Shown in pieces: positions 26,117 to 35,584 of a DNA stretch of 64,000 nt (the stretch's first letter is position 1; each line of letters opens with the position of its first letter). Under the pieces are notes generated by a model. The model was not told where the DNA came from, did not search any database, and worked only from the letters and a program-made list of their open reading frames with translations. Origin of the DNA: Pseudoalteromonas xiamenensis (GTDB taxonomy: Bacteria; Pseudomonadota; Gammaproteobacteria; Enterobacterales; Alteromonadaceae); the NCBI RefSeq assembly GCF_030994125.1, contig NZ_CP099917.1, positions 1,798,001 to 1,862,000 of the forward strand, in the 5' to 3' direction. The translations under genes and the position numbers were made by a program.

Positions 26117-26887
26117 CTAGAAGTTAAACACCAATTTCCCAACGTTAGCAGAGAGCATGGCAATAAGCACAAAACTCAGTATTTTCTTCACAAATCCTGC
26201 GCCTTTAGCAACTGCCGCGTGTCCGCCAATCCAACCACCGATAGAGTTGGCGATTAACATAGGGATGGCTATCGGCCACACTACTTTGCCCGCAAACACA
26301 AACACGAGTGTCGCAGCAACATTGGTGGTCAAGTTAATCGGTTTGGCAATGGCGGTAGACACCAACAAGTCGTAACGCAGGCTTTTGTTGGTCGCCAACA
26401 CCATAAAAGAGCCCGTACCTGGTCCTGCTAATCCGTCGTACACGCCAATACCCGTTAAGAGTGACACAAACTTAGGCTTACTCTGCGGCTGGTTTTCAAC
26501 GTGGTGATCCGTTTTTACTAGTCGCGTAAACACGAGCGCAATCACGATGCTGGTCAGAATCAAGCCTTCTAAAAACCAATCAGGAGCTAAAATGGCTAAC
26601 TTGCTACCTAAAATCGATCCCAAGAAACAAGGTATGATAGCCAATGCGACATAACGCCATTTGATTAACTTGTTGAGCGAATATTTAAGTACTACAAAGC
26701 TGGTGCCTACCATCGAAACCACTTTGTTCGTCGCTAGTGATGAAATAGGACTCACACCACATAACAGTAATGCTGGCACTTGCAATACTCCGCCGCCGCC
26801 AGCGATGGCATCGATATAGCCAGCGCACAGCGCGACAAAGACAAGTGTGACTACCACCCAAATTTCATATCCAAAGAATAAATCCAT
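26117..26887 (-). CDS. TauE/SafE (TSUP) family anion transporter
   Basis: 256-residue inner-membrane protein with about eight predicted helices. Seen: the N-terminal GYIDAIAGGGGVLQVPALLL repeat motif and a second half-repeat GVYDGLAGPGTGSFMVL, typical of the TSUP/TauE-SafE family exporting sulphite, sulphoacetate or other small organic anions. It lies 12 bp after the BenE gene and is the last gene before the terminator. It may move sulphite or thiosulphate linked to the rhodanese upstream, or an organic acid; this is inference. Confidence 0.88.
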   Translation of the reverse strand: MDLFFGYEIWVVVTLVFVALCAGYIDAIAGGGGVLQVPALLLCGVSPISSLATNKVVSMVGTSFVVLKYSLNKLIKWRYVALAIIPCFLGSILGSKLAILAPDWFLEGLILTSIVIALVFTRLVKTDHHVENQPQSKPKFVSLLTGIGVYDGLAGPGTGSFMVLATNKSLRYDLLVSTAIAKPINLTTNVAATLVFVFAGKVVWPIAIPMLIANSIGGWIGGHAAVAKGAGFVKKILSFVLIAMLSANVGKLVFNF

Positions 26888-26899
26888 TTGAGTTATTAC

Positions 26900-28153
26900 C
26901 TATTTCGAGACTTCGAATTGAGCCGCTTTACTCTTTTTTGCCCATTTTGAGCTAAAGAACGTCACAAAACGAGGGTGATTCACGAGCATCGCAAACACGC
27001 CTGCAATTATACCCCAAAATGCAGAGCCTATTCCCATAAACGAAATACCTGAGGCCGTCACTAAGAAGGTGATCATCGCCGCCTGACGATTTGACTCATC
27101 CTGTACGGCTGAATTCAACGCATTACCTATTGTGCCAAGTAGAGCGATGCCGGCAATTGCAAGGATGAGAGCTTCAGGAAAAATCGTAAACGCTTGGACT
27201 ACTGCCGCGCCAAAAATCCCCGTTAAAATATAGAAAAAACCCGCTGCAATAGCCGCGACATAACGCTTGCTTGGATCTGGATGCGCTTCTTTGCCGACAC
27301 AAATTGCTGAAGTAATCGTTGCGAGGTTGATGGCGTAAGCACCGAACACGGACAGCACAGTTGTACTCACACCGGTCCATGCGATAAGCGGAGAAACGGG
27401 CGTATCTTTGTAATCAGAGGCACGCAATACGGAAAGACCTGGTAGATTTTGCGATGCCATCGTTACGATGAACAGCGGGATCGTAATACCGATAAAAGCC
27501 TGCATACTAAACTCAGGCATAATGAATTCAGGTTTCGTTATCACAAAATCAAGGCTTTGAGCCTGAATGATTCCTTGGTTGTAGGCAATTAAACAGCCCA
27601 CTAATAAAGCTAAGATCACCGAGTAGCGTGCCGAAAACTTCTGACATACGATAAACACTAACAACATCGCCAGTACCAGCACTAAGTTTGATTGCATCGC
27701 CGAGAATGCATTAATACCGAAGTCCAGCAATACGCCCGACAACATCGCAGCAGCAAGCGAGAGTGGGATTTTCTTCATCACGCGCTCAAACAGCCCGCTA
27801 AATCCAGCGATACTGATCAACACACCAGTCAGCACAAAGGCACCTATTGCTTCGTTCAGGCTAGCACCAGATGCGCCCGTCACCAGCATCGCCGCACCGG
27901 ATGTCGACCAAGCAGTGGTAATGGGGGTTTTATAACGGATGGAGAGGGCAATACCTGAAATTCCCATCCCTAGGCCTAATGCCAAAATCCACGAACTGAT
28001 TTGCTGTGGGTTAGCGCCAAGTGCCTGAGCGGCTTGAAAAACAATAACAACTGAACTGGTGAAACCCACCAATACCGTCACGAATCCAGCATTAATTGCT
28101 GAAAGAGACATATCCTTCGCTATCTCTTTAACTACTTTAAATAAATTAGCCAT
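26900..28153 (-). CDS. BenE family benzoate/H+ symporter-like transporter
   Basis: 417-residue membrane protein with about 12 predicted helices. Seen: the BenE pattern with GFVTVLVGFTSSVVIVFQAA at the start, TPITTAWSTSGAAML, NLPGLSVLRA and a PDPSKRYVAA loop. Characterised members import aromatic acids such as benzoate. Its place after the tautomerase gene (173 bp away) suggests transport of a substrate or product of the operon, though it may have its own promoter in the AT-rich gap. Confidence 0.9.
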   Translation of the reverse strand: MANLFKVVKEIAKDMSLSAINAGFVTVLVGFTSSVVIVFQAAQALGANPQQISSWILALGLGMGISGIALSIRYKTPITTAWSTSGAAMLVTGASGASLNEAIGAFVLTGVLISIAGFSGLFERVMKKIPLSLAAAMLSGVLLDFGINAFSAMQSNLVLVLAMLLVFIVCQKFSARYSVILALLVGCLIAYNQGIIQAQSLDFVITKPEFIMPEFSMQAFIGITIPLFIVTMASQNLPGLSVLRASDYKDTPVSPLIAWTGVSTTVLSVFGAYAINLATITSAICVGKEAHPDPSKRYVAAIAAGFFYILTGIFGAAVVQAFTIFPEALILAIAGIALLGTIGNALNSAVQDESNRQAAMITFLVTASGISFMGIGSAFWGIIAGVFAMLVNHPRFVTFFSSKWAKKSKAAQFEVSK

Positions 28154-28326
28154 AATATTTTGTCACTATCCTTTTCACAATATCAACAGCACAATAACAT
28201 GTTTTATAGTGCCAGATAATATTTATGCAAATAATAATTAGCAATAAATAATAGGCACTCATATTAATATAACTTAATAAAGAGCACCTATACTCGACGC
28301 TAATAAATATATTTACTAAATATGGC
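28154..28326 (-). other. AT-rich spacer inside the operon
   Basis: 173 bp between the tautomerase gene and the BenE gene, with many A/T runs and no gene. It is long enough to hold a secondary promoter for the two transporter genes. I see no clear terminator in it. Confidence 0.4.
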
Positions 28327-28524
28327 TTAAACAGGCTTCTGAACTTGTTTACCTCCAGAACCCCAGTTATCTAATGCCACCTCGTCAATCACAACGGTGG
28401 TTAGGCTTTCTGGTTTTCCGAGTACATCTTTTAGTACTTTTGCAACGCCTTCAATTAGCTCTGCTTTTTGCTCTCTAGTGATACCTGTTGGCGTTGGTGT
28501 CACTTTAATATTTACGTACGGCAT
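28327..28524 (-). CDS. 4-oxalocrotonate tautomerase family protein
   Basis: 65-residue small tautomerase. Seen: it starts MPYVNIKVTPT, so Pro becomes the N-terminal catalytic base after Met removal, and TREQKAELIEGVAKVLKDVL follows the standard beta-alpha-beta fold. The ATG at 28524 is chosen because the catalytic Pro must be residue 2; the frame opens 11 codons earlier. It lies 46 bp after the rhodanese gene in the biosynthetic operon. It probably isomerises a keto-enol intermediate, but its substrate is unknown. Confidence 0.9.
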   Translation of the reverse strand: MPYVNIKVTPTPTGITREQKAELIEGVAKVLKDVLGKPESLTTVVIDEVALDNWGSGGKQVQKPV

Positions 28525-28570
28525 TATATTTATCCTTTGTCTTACTCGCTGCCTCATTGACAGCCTATGG

Positions 28571-28948
28571 TTAAGAAGCAGCTCGTGCTGGTGACGGTTC
28601 TAACACCGTTGGGTAACCGTGTTCACTCCACCAGCTCAATCCACCAATGAGCTCTTTCACATTCAACCCTAATTTCGCCATTTTGAGTGCGCCATTGGTT
28701 GCCGCGTTACAGCCCAAGCCGTCACAATACGTGACGTATAAGGTGTTTTGATTAAAGTCAGCGAGGTTTTCCGCCGTGATGTTTTTGTGCGGATAACTCA
28801 CCGCGCCATCAATGTGTTTTTTGTTGAAAGACGGAGTTTGTCTCACATCAAGTACCACAACGTCTTGACCCGCTTTCATCGCTTCGTGTAAATCCCACGC
28901 ATCCATTTCATACGCTAATTTACTTTCATAAAATTTGATTTGATCCAC
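28571..28948 (-). CDS. Rhodanese-like domain protein
   Basis: 125-residue single-domain protein. Seen: VVVLDVRQTPSFNKKHIDGA and a predicted active Cys in TYCDGLGCNAA, with PHKNI between. The active loop CDGLGC differs from classic thiosulphate sulphurtransferase CRKGVT, so its acceptor may not be cyanide. It lies 11 bp after the PhyH-like dioxygenase gene, so it is translationally close to it. Sulphur transfer or redox support for the biosynthetic pathway is inference. Confidence 0.88.
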   Translation of the reverse strand: MDQIKFYESKLAYEMDAWDLHEAMKAGQDVVVLDVRQTPSFNKKHIDGAVSYPHKNITAENLADFNQNTLYVTYCDGLGCNAATNGALKMAKLGLNVKELIGGLSWWSEHGYPTVLEPSPARAAS

Positions 28949-28959
28949 GATGTTAATCC

Positions 28960-29940
28960 TTACGCGACTTCTTCAAGTTTGCTTGGCTTCACATTATCGT
29001 AAAAATTCGCGTCTGCGCGGATGAAACGGCGCTCGCGATCTGCATCAAAATAGGCACTTTCAACAATCAGTTCGTTGTCTTCTTTACAAATTTCTAAGTG
29101 GAACTTTGTTGGACCTTCGTAACCATAGTAATTACGTGGAATTTCAATCATTTCTGCACGCTCTTTGTCATAACGAGAATCTGCTGAAATAAAACGTAAT
29201 GAGAACGCATCACGTGCTTCAAGTGGACCTGCTTCTAAAGGTGCACTGCGGTGTAAAACGTACTTGTCGAATAGAATGACATCACCAAGCTCAAAATCAT
29301 CTTCGATTGAGAAGTATTCAAGCAAACGAGCAATACCACCTGAGTTTAATGGGTCGTCACGAAGTGCTACGTAGTCTTCAAATTCAATACCACCTGACTT
29401 GATGTGTTCATCCATACATCTGAATACAGCTGGGTCAATGAAGTCATACATGAATTCACCCGAGATGATGTCACGCGGCACGTAGCACATACCACCACGT
29501 TGCTTCTTACTATCGATTGCATGTAATGGTGCCCAAAGCGTCGTACCGTTGTCTTCTGCACGGTTAAAACCAAAGCTTTGTGATTCGATGTGCCATGTAA
29601 AGCCTTTGTTTACTTTACCTGGTTCACTGCGTTTTAAGCTAAAACCCACGCCTTGCGTGTAGAACAAGTCTTCTTGGCACAGTGACAACATCACGTTTTG
29701 GAACATTTCTTCTTCAAGTAATTCAAAAATCGTTTCGTCACCGTTACAAAGATCATAACGCAACTTATCAAACCCTTTTTGGTAGTGGTCTGTTGGCGTT
29801 TCAAACTCATCGTTTACACGTGCTTTCAAAAACTCAATCATCTCTAGCGAGAAGAATTGCTTTAATACAACGAATCCTTGACGTTGGTATTTCTCGACAT
29901 GATCCGCTGTTAGTTGGAAATCTGGGTTTAACTTTCTCAT
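28960..29940 (-). CDS. Phytanoyl-CoA dioxygenase (PhyH) family Fe(II)/2-oxoglutarate oxygenase
   Basis: 326-residue likely hydroxylase. Seen: an N-terminal YQRQGFVVLKQFFSLEMIEF typical of PhyH proteins, a metal motif WHIESQSF (HxE instead of the more common HxD), and a distal His and 2-oxoglutarate Arg region YVLHRSAPLEAG. The HxE variant may alter chemistry. It lies 48 bp after the NRPS gene in the same operon and probably oxidises an amino-acid-derived intermediate. Confidence 0.85.
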   Translation of the reverse strand: MRKLNPDFQLTADHVEKYQRQGFVVLKQFFSLEMIEFLKARVNDEFETPTDHYQKGFDKLRYDLCNGDETIFELLEEEMFQNVMLSLCQEDLFYTQGVGFSLKRSEPGKVNKGFTWHIESQSFGFNRAEDNGTTLWAPLHAIDSKKQRGGMCYVPRDIISGEFMYDFIDPAVFRCMDEHIKSGGIEFEDYVALRDDPLNSGGIARLLEYFSIEDDFELGDVILFDKYVLHRSAPLEAGPLEARDAFSLRFISADSRYDKERAEMIEIPRNYYGYEGPTKFHLEICKEDNELIVESAYFDADRERRFIRADANFYDNVKPSKLEEVA

Positions 29941-29988
29941 TTTACTAGTCCTTTTCTTTGTCAGAATTAAATAAACATTGCTACATTT

Positions 29989-32900
29989 TTACGCTGAAGC
30001 TTTCAGCAAAACTGATGGATAATCCGGATTTTTGAAAATCCGTTTTCTCGTAAATTGGCCCAAGTGCAGTAGATCTGGGTCTGATTTCGAAATCGCCTTT
30101 TGTTCAATCAAATGGCAGATGAATTTTTCAATCCAAGCCTCTGTTGGCTCCTCGAAACGACAGCCCAGTTTCTCCAACTTTCTGAGCGTGACGCTGTGGT
30201 CGTAAATCACGTTACGTGGGCTTCTCGAACTCCATAATTTGCCAAGTGCAAAATCGGAATCCACCGTACTGTCGAGCCACCCAAACACTTCACCGAAGGT
30301 TTTGTTTGTCGAGTGGTTTAACGTAAAGCCGTTATTTGCTAACGCTTTATAGAGCGCCTTCATAGAGAAGTAGTGAGGTGTATCCACATGGAAAACCCCC
30401 GGGGCTTGTTCGTGATCTAGAGACAACTTCACAACGAATGCGGCAACCACATCCACAGGGCTTAAGTTCACTTCTTCATCGATGCTTGTCGGCAACACCC
30501 CAACTTTCGCCGTGGCATTCAAGAATTGAATGAGGCGATTCGCTTTGGAATTGCGCTGGAACTTACCTGTAATGGAGTTACCCGATACGTTACCTGTTCG
30601 GTAAATATACGCACGGTAGCCCTCAACGATGTGGCTATTCACCAACTCTTCGGCTTGATACTTGGTTTTCTCGTAACCGTTTTGGAAATCTTGACCGATG
30701 TTCAGTGAGCTTTCTCTAAACTTCACCATGTCACGATTCACACCACATACGGCCAACGTCGACATGTAGTGCAGGTCTTTGACTTTGCCCACTTTTGAGA
30801 AATTGATGATTTGTTTTAGAGGAACAATATTTGACTCATAAAACTCTTGCGTTGAGCCAATTAAGCGTGTGTCTGCAGCTAGGTGGTAAATCGCATCAAC
30901 GACGTTTTTCAGCCCTTCATACTGTTCGTCACGAAGTCCAAATTGCGTGCGTGTTAAATCGCTGTCTAACACCGCAATCCGACTTGCGTAGGTTTGCCAA
31001 TCTTCATCACTGAAGTACCAACACCAATTGTCATATAGGCGTTCTGCGGCTGATTTATCCGCTGAAGAACGAACCAAGCAGACAATCTCAGCCGACGTGG
31101 TCTCTAACAGTTCTTTTAAACAATGCACGCCGATAAACCCGCTTGCGCCTGTGAGCAGAACCGTACCGTAGTGACGCTGGTGCGTTGACTCCGACGCTGA
31201 AATAAAGCCCTCAGGGCAATAATGGATGGCACCCGTGCTGGTTCCTTCCGTTAATACCGGAGCCATTACCGCCGATTGGTCAACCAAAAGACTGTTTAAA
31301 CGATCGCGATAGCGCTCAAGTAGCGCAACGATTTGTGCTTTTTGGGTTTCATCGCAAACCGACGGATAGGATATATCGACGACGTATTGCCCATGCATTT
31401 TTTGAATAGACACTTTGATGTCGTGGAAACGAATATTATCTCGGCCACGACATGGCCCAATGTCCATCGTGCTTGGCGTTAAGGCTAAGCGGTCGTCATG
31501 TGGGAAGTCCGTGTCACCCAAGTAATTGAAACAAATTGGGGCGTGGTATAGTGTTTCAACGTCCTCGATGTGTTTTACTTGCCAACTTTTTTCGACACCT
31601 AAATTGACTGCACTATCAAACTCTTTTTTGGTGTTCAACAGTGTTTGGTCAATCACGTAAGCATCCACATCCACTTCAAACGGATACGTTGAAGTATGCC
31701 ACCCAACGACGCGTGAGATATCCACTTCAGGGTCAAACGACACACGACCATGGCTTTCAACATCAATGCATACGCGGTTTGCGTTGTTCAACTTACCGTA
31801 TTCATGTGCCAATGTACCCAATAAAAGTGTGTGTAGCGGGACGTTCTTAGCGGCAGATGCAGCCTCCAATTCAATCGAATGCTCTTTGGAGTACGCGAAC
31901 CAGAACGTATGCGCGTTACCTTCCGTGTGCGGCATTTTTGACGCGAATACCGAAGGCTTAGGATCTGTGCTAACCGAGGACGACGTGTCTTTTGCAATTG
32001 ACGAATCAAGGTGGTCAACCCAATCCCAGAAGCTGCAACGCACCGGGTTCGACACAATGTCGATTCCGTCAATTAAATCACCATAAAGCTGTGACAACTC
32101 ACTGGTGATGATGCGCCATGAAATCACATCTACACTGATGTGGTGCGCCACGAGCAACAAGTAACTTTCAGCGTCGGTTGTTTCAAAAAGGTGCGCTTTA
32201 AACACTTCGCCAGACGCAAGGTTAATTGCCTCTTGTACCGCTGTTGATTGCGTTTTAATGAGTGCGCGATGATCTTCATTCGCAGGCAAGGTAGAGCGAC
32301 TTAACACACTATCGATTGACGCGTTAAGCGGCTTGGCAAGGTAATGGCCTTCATGACGCACAAATGAGGTTCGGAGCAATTCGTGCTGTTCACACAAAAT
32401 ACCCATCGCCTGCTTCAACACGTCAAAATCAACGCGCTGGTCGATGCGGAACATCAACGCTTGGTTATACAGATCAGGTGATGCAAGCTCTTCTTTAAAG
32501 AAGAAATCTTGCGCGGCTGCAAACGTAGTGACTTCCGTACGCTCTACAACTTTACCGGCTTTATCCGCTGATTCGCGGTTTTTCACCACACTTTTGACGA
32601 TTCCATCGATAGTCGGTGTGTTGTTAAAATCGAATGCTGACAGCGACAGTCCTTTATATTGCAAATTCGCGACTAGTTGCACCGAATCAAGTGAGTTACC
32701 ACCTAATTCAAAGAAACTGTCATGGATGGTGTAGTCGGTTTTCGCAATGTATTTGTGGAATATCGGCTGCACGCCGAGGTAGACCTCTAACTCGACACCG
32801 TCGTAATCTTGGTCAATTGACGGTGCATCTGAGCTAGTCGCTTGATTTGCCAATTCTTCCGTAAGTTTCTCGGTCAAGATAGCTTTAATGGCTTTAACGT

Positions 32901-34368
32901 CTGTTTTACCATTCTCATTACGCGGGAAGTCTTCCAACACGTAAATACGCTGTGGCACCATATAACCCGGCATAACGTTTTCAAGGCGAGCCTTCATGTC
33001 AGCACAGGGTTCACTCGGTGGCGTAATTGCGGCAACTAACCATTTCTTTTGGTTCAATTCAAAATACGCAACCGATGCGCCAAAGATAGGTAAGTTGTCA
33101 CGCATCGTATTTTCAATGCTTTCCAACTCGACTCGATAGCCATTGATCTTCACTTGGCGGTCTAATCGACCAATAAAGCTGGTAATACCATCCTCATCGA
33201 TGTCTACATAATCACCCGTTTTGTAGCAACGCACAGCACGGCCATCATTGAGTTCAATGGTAATAAAGCGATTCGCGTTTTCTTCTGGCAAATTGCGGTA
33301 GCCTTTTGATACAGAAGGCCCTGCAATCAACAATTCCCCTTTTACCGAGCTTGAGCGGTAATGCCCTTGCTCATCTAAAATGTAAAATGTCGTTTCGCCA
33401 AACGGTGCACCAATTGGGATCACGTCACCTGGAATGAGTGCCACGTGTTCAAGGCTTTCTAAACGTAATGCAGCTACTCCAACGGTGGTTTCAGTCGGTC
33501 CATAATGGTTAAACACGTTGCTTACTGTGTTTGAACTCAATACCTTTTCAACGACAGTTTTGAGTAATGGTTCGCCACCAAAAACAAGGTATTCTAGGTG
33601 TGGGTATGGGTTACCACTCAATTGATGAGCATCTGAAACGGCAGACCAATGAGATGGAGTGATCTTCACAAATTCAATGCGATTCGTAACAAAGTACTCG
33701 AATAACTTGATCGGGTCTTTACGTGTGTATTGATCGATAAGGTGCAAGCTACCCGCTTTATAGAGCGACAAGAACAATGAGGTGTTTCCAAGATCCGCCG
33801 CTAAGGTGCTTAAGTGACCATAGTTAAGCCCCTCAGGCACCTGTGTTAGTGAGGCAATAGACTGAGTGTAGTGCTCAATATTTCCGTGACTCACTTTAAC
33901 GCCTTTTGGCTTGCCCGTTGAACCCGAGGTATACAACACATACGCGACGTCTTCTTGCGTTAATGCTGGTAAAGTAATGTCGTCGGAGGTTGCTCGTGTT
34001 AGTTCTTCAAAAATAAAACATGGAACAACGTCAGAGAATATCGCCGCTTCTTTCGCATCCGCTAAGACGAAATCAGGTTCAATGTTTTTTGTGTGAATCA
34101 CGCATTCAATGCGCTTCTCTGTCATTTCTACGATGGTGTAGGCAGCGCCTGATAGCATGACAGCAAACATGCTTATAACGGTGTTGATGCCACGATCTGA
34201 ATAAATCGCAATAACATCACCACGTGATACGCCTAAACGTACAAGATTTTTGGCCATCATCGTCGCTTGAGCCGCCAATTGAGCGTATGACACGCTTTTT
34301 CCTTGAGCGACTACAGCATTATCATGTTCAAATTTTAATGCGTTGTTTAATAAGGCTTGTACTATCAT
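29989..34368 (-). CDS. Non-ribosomal peptide synthetase, A-T-E/C-like-reductase module
   Basis: Single-module synthetase of about 1460 residues. Seen, numbered from an upstream ATG at 34401: adenylation domain at about 30-510 with TSGSTGKPKG (158), ADLGNTSLF with the alpha-amino-binding Asp, YGPTET (300), TGDY and the catalytic Lys in NENGKTDVK; carrier protein with GGNSLDS (Ser 570); a condensation-superfamily domain from about 628 with HHISVDVISW, DVESHGR and FNYLGD, closest in pattern to epimerisation domains; and a C-terminal NAD(P)-binding thioester reductase with TGASGFIG. The reductase should release an aldehyde or alcohol. The ATG at 34368 has a GGGGAG box 9 bases upstream. Substrate is not assignable. 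Confidence 0.88.
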   Translation of the reverse strand: MIVQALLNNALKFEHDNAVVAQGKSVSYAQLAAQATMMAKNLVRLGVSRGDVIAIYSDRGINTVISMFAVMLSGAAYTIVEMTEKRIECVIHTKNIEPDFVLADAKEAAIFSDVVPCFIFEELTRATSDDITLPALTQEDVAYVLYTSGSTGKPKGVKVSHGNIEHYTQSIASLTQVPEGLNYGHLSTLAADLGNTSLFLSLYKAGSLHLIDQYTRKDPIKLFEYFVTNRIEFVKITPSHWSAVSDAHQLSGNPYPHLEYLVFGGEPLLKTVVEKVLSSNTVSNVFNHYGPTETTVGVAALRLESLEHVALIPGDVIPIGAPFGETTFYILDEQGHYRSSSVKGELLIAGPSVSKGYRNLPEENANRFITIELNDGRAVRCYKTGDYVDIDEDGITSFIGRLDRQVKINGYRVELESIENTMRDNLPIFGASVAYFELNQKKWLVAAITPPSEPCADMKARLENVMPGYMVPQRIYVLEDFPRNENGKTDVKAIKAILTEKLTEELANQATSSDAPSIDQDYDGVELEVYLGVQPIFHKYIAKTDYTIHDSFFELGGNSLDSVQLVANLQYKGLSLSAFDFNNTPTIDGIVKSVVKNRESADKAGKVVERTEVTTFAAAQDFFFKEELASPDLYNQALMFRIDQRVDFDVLKQAMGILCEQHELLRTSFVRHEGHYLAKPLNASIDSVLSRSTLPANEDHRALIKTQSTAVQEAINLASGEVFKAHLFETTDAESYLLLVAHHISVDVISWRIITSELSQLYGDLIDGIDIVSNPVRCSFWDWVDHLDSSIAKDTSSSVSTDPKPSVFASKMPHTEGNAHTFWFAYSKEHSIELEAASAAKNVPLHTLLLGTLAHEYGKLNNANRVCIDVESHGRVSFDPEVDISRVVGWHTSTYPFEVDVDAYVIDQTLLNTKKEFDSAVNLGVEKSWQVKHIEDVETLYHAPICFNYLGDTDFPHDDRLALTPSTMDIGPCRGRDNIRFHDIKVSIQKMHGQYVVDISYPSVCDETQKAQIVALLERYRDRLNSLLVDQSAVMAPVLTEGTSTGAIHYCPEGFISASESTHQRHYGTVLLTGASGFIGVHCLKELLETTSAEIVCLVRSSADKSAAERLYDNWCWYFSDEDWQTYASRIAVLDSDLTRTQFGLRDEQYEGLKNVVDAIYHLAADTRLIGSTQEFYESNIVPLKQIINFSKVGKVKDLHYMSTLAVCGVNRDMVKFRESSLNIGQDFQNGYEKTKYQAEELVNSHIVEGYRAYIYRTGNVSGNSITGKFQRNSKANRLIQFLNATAKVGVLPTSIDEEVNLSPVDVVAAFVVKLSLDHEQAPGVFHVDTPHYFSMKALYKALANNGFTLNHSTNKTFGEVFGWLDSTVDSDFALGKLWSSRSPRNVIYDHSVTLRKLEKLGCRFEEPTEAWIEKFICHLIEQKAISKSDPDLLHLGQFTRKRIFKNPDYPSVLLKASA

Positions 34369-34527
34369 TTTGCTTAACTCCCCTGTGCAGAGAACATTCA
34401 TACCTCGGTATTAAGCACGTCGTCTGGTTTTAGCTTCCCTGACAAGAGGTATGTCATTTCATGGATTTAAAGTGAGCAAGCGGTCACGAGAGTGAAACTC
34501 TCGCCACGCCTGCCTGCACTTTGGAAA

Positions 34528-35508
34528 TTAAACGTTATGACCGTGAGCAATGAACGCTTGCTTTGTCTTCTCGTGGTTCAATAAACCCATTTTTTCAACA
34601 CACTCAACAAGTTGAAGAGTTGTCTTTTCAATGTATGCATTCATTTTGCCAAGATAAACTTCTGCCGTGTCATCCAGAATTTGCTGTGTTTCTGCTTCAG
34701 TGAAACCACTGGCTAACAACACTTTGCGGTCAAAATCTCGTTCTTCATCGCCTTTCAAATATTCGTCGATGTACGCTGGTAAGAACTGACCGATTTCGTC
34801 TTTAACTACGTCAGGTAATTTCACCCAGTAGTTTGTCGTTGCCGTCATGAAGAAACTCGCGTGGCGGCCTTCGTCTGCTACGTGGTCTGTCATTACTTGG
34901 TTAAAGGTTTCCGTTGCGCTCTTTTCTTCCCCAATCGCCAGCAAATCTTTTGTCAACGTATGCTCCGCAAGCGTGACTGACAATAGTTGGAAATGGTGAT
35001 GAATTTCTGGGCTCAATACCTGGTATGCATGACGTACAGCATCTAAGTTGCCGTTTGTTTGCGGTACTTCAAGTGGTTGAATTGCATTTTGTTCTTTCAT
35101 TTGCATGATGAAATCCAATGCAACGTAAGCGTGGTAACCTTCGTCGATAACGATAGCTAACGCTTCACGTTTAGTGACATCGCTGAAGCCTTCAATCACG
35201 TTATTTACGATGTTTAATGAACAATCGATAACAAAACGCGTTTCCAACAAACCAATTTCATACATGTAGCGATACGCTGATTGCGCCAAAATATAGGAAA
35301 TTGTCTCTTTACCTTTGTTGATCACCATTGGGTGTGACACTAATGGCTGACGTGATGGCGGGAAAATGTACTCATCACTGTTTAAGCTAGGTACGATGAT
35401 ACGATCAGTTGTTCTAACCGTTGCTTTTCGGTACCAATGCTTAATGTTATTTGCTTCTTTCTTCACGTTTTCTACATTTGGTAGAATTTTGGTTGCTAAA
35501 TTGCTCAT
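34528..35508 (-). CDS. AurF-like diiron N-oxygenase
   Basis: 326-residue non-haem diiron oxygenase. Seen: carboxylate and His ligands in EIGLLETRFV, IDEGYHAYVALDF, LAEHTLTKDL and VADEGRHASFF, the paired E-x6-xxH pattern of AurF/CmlI-type enzymes that oxidise amines to hydroxylamine or nitro groups. It is second in the operon, between the aminotransferase and the NRPS. AurF-type enzymes beside reductase-terminated NRPSs are known from fragin (ham) and mgo clusters, where they contribute to N-N bond (diazeniumdiolate) formation. The equivalent role here is inference. Confidence 0.85.
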   Translation of the reverse strand: MSNLATKILPNVENVKKEANNIKHWYRKATVRTTDRIIVPSLNSDEYIFPPSRQPLVSHPMVINKGKETISYILAQSAYRYMYEIGLLETRFVIDCSLNIVNNVIEGFSDVTKREALAIVIDEGYHAYVALDFIMQMKEQNAIQPLEVPQTNGNLDAVRHAYQVLSPEIHHHFQLLSVTLAEHTLTKDLLAIGEEKSATETFNQVMTDHVADEGRHASFFMTATTNYWVKLPDVVKDEIGQFLPAYIDEYLKGDEERDFDRKVLLASGFTEAETQQILDDTAEVYLGKMNAYIEKTTLQLVECVEKMGLLNHEKTKQAFIAHGHNV

Positions 35509-35584
35509 GGTTTAGATCCTTTAAAATTGGTATTCAAAATTGAGTCGGTGCGCTTTGCTACAGTAAGCGCACGCGGTAATTCAT

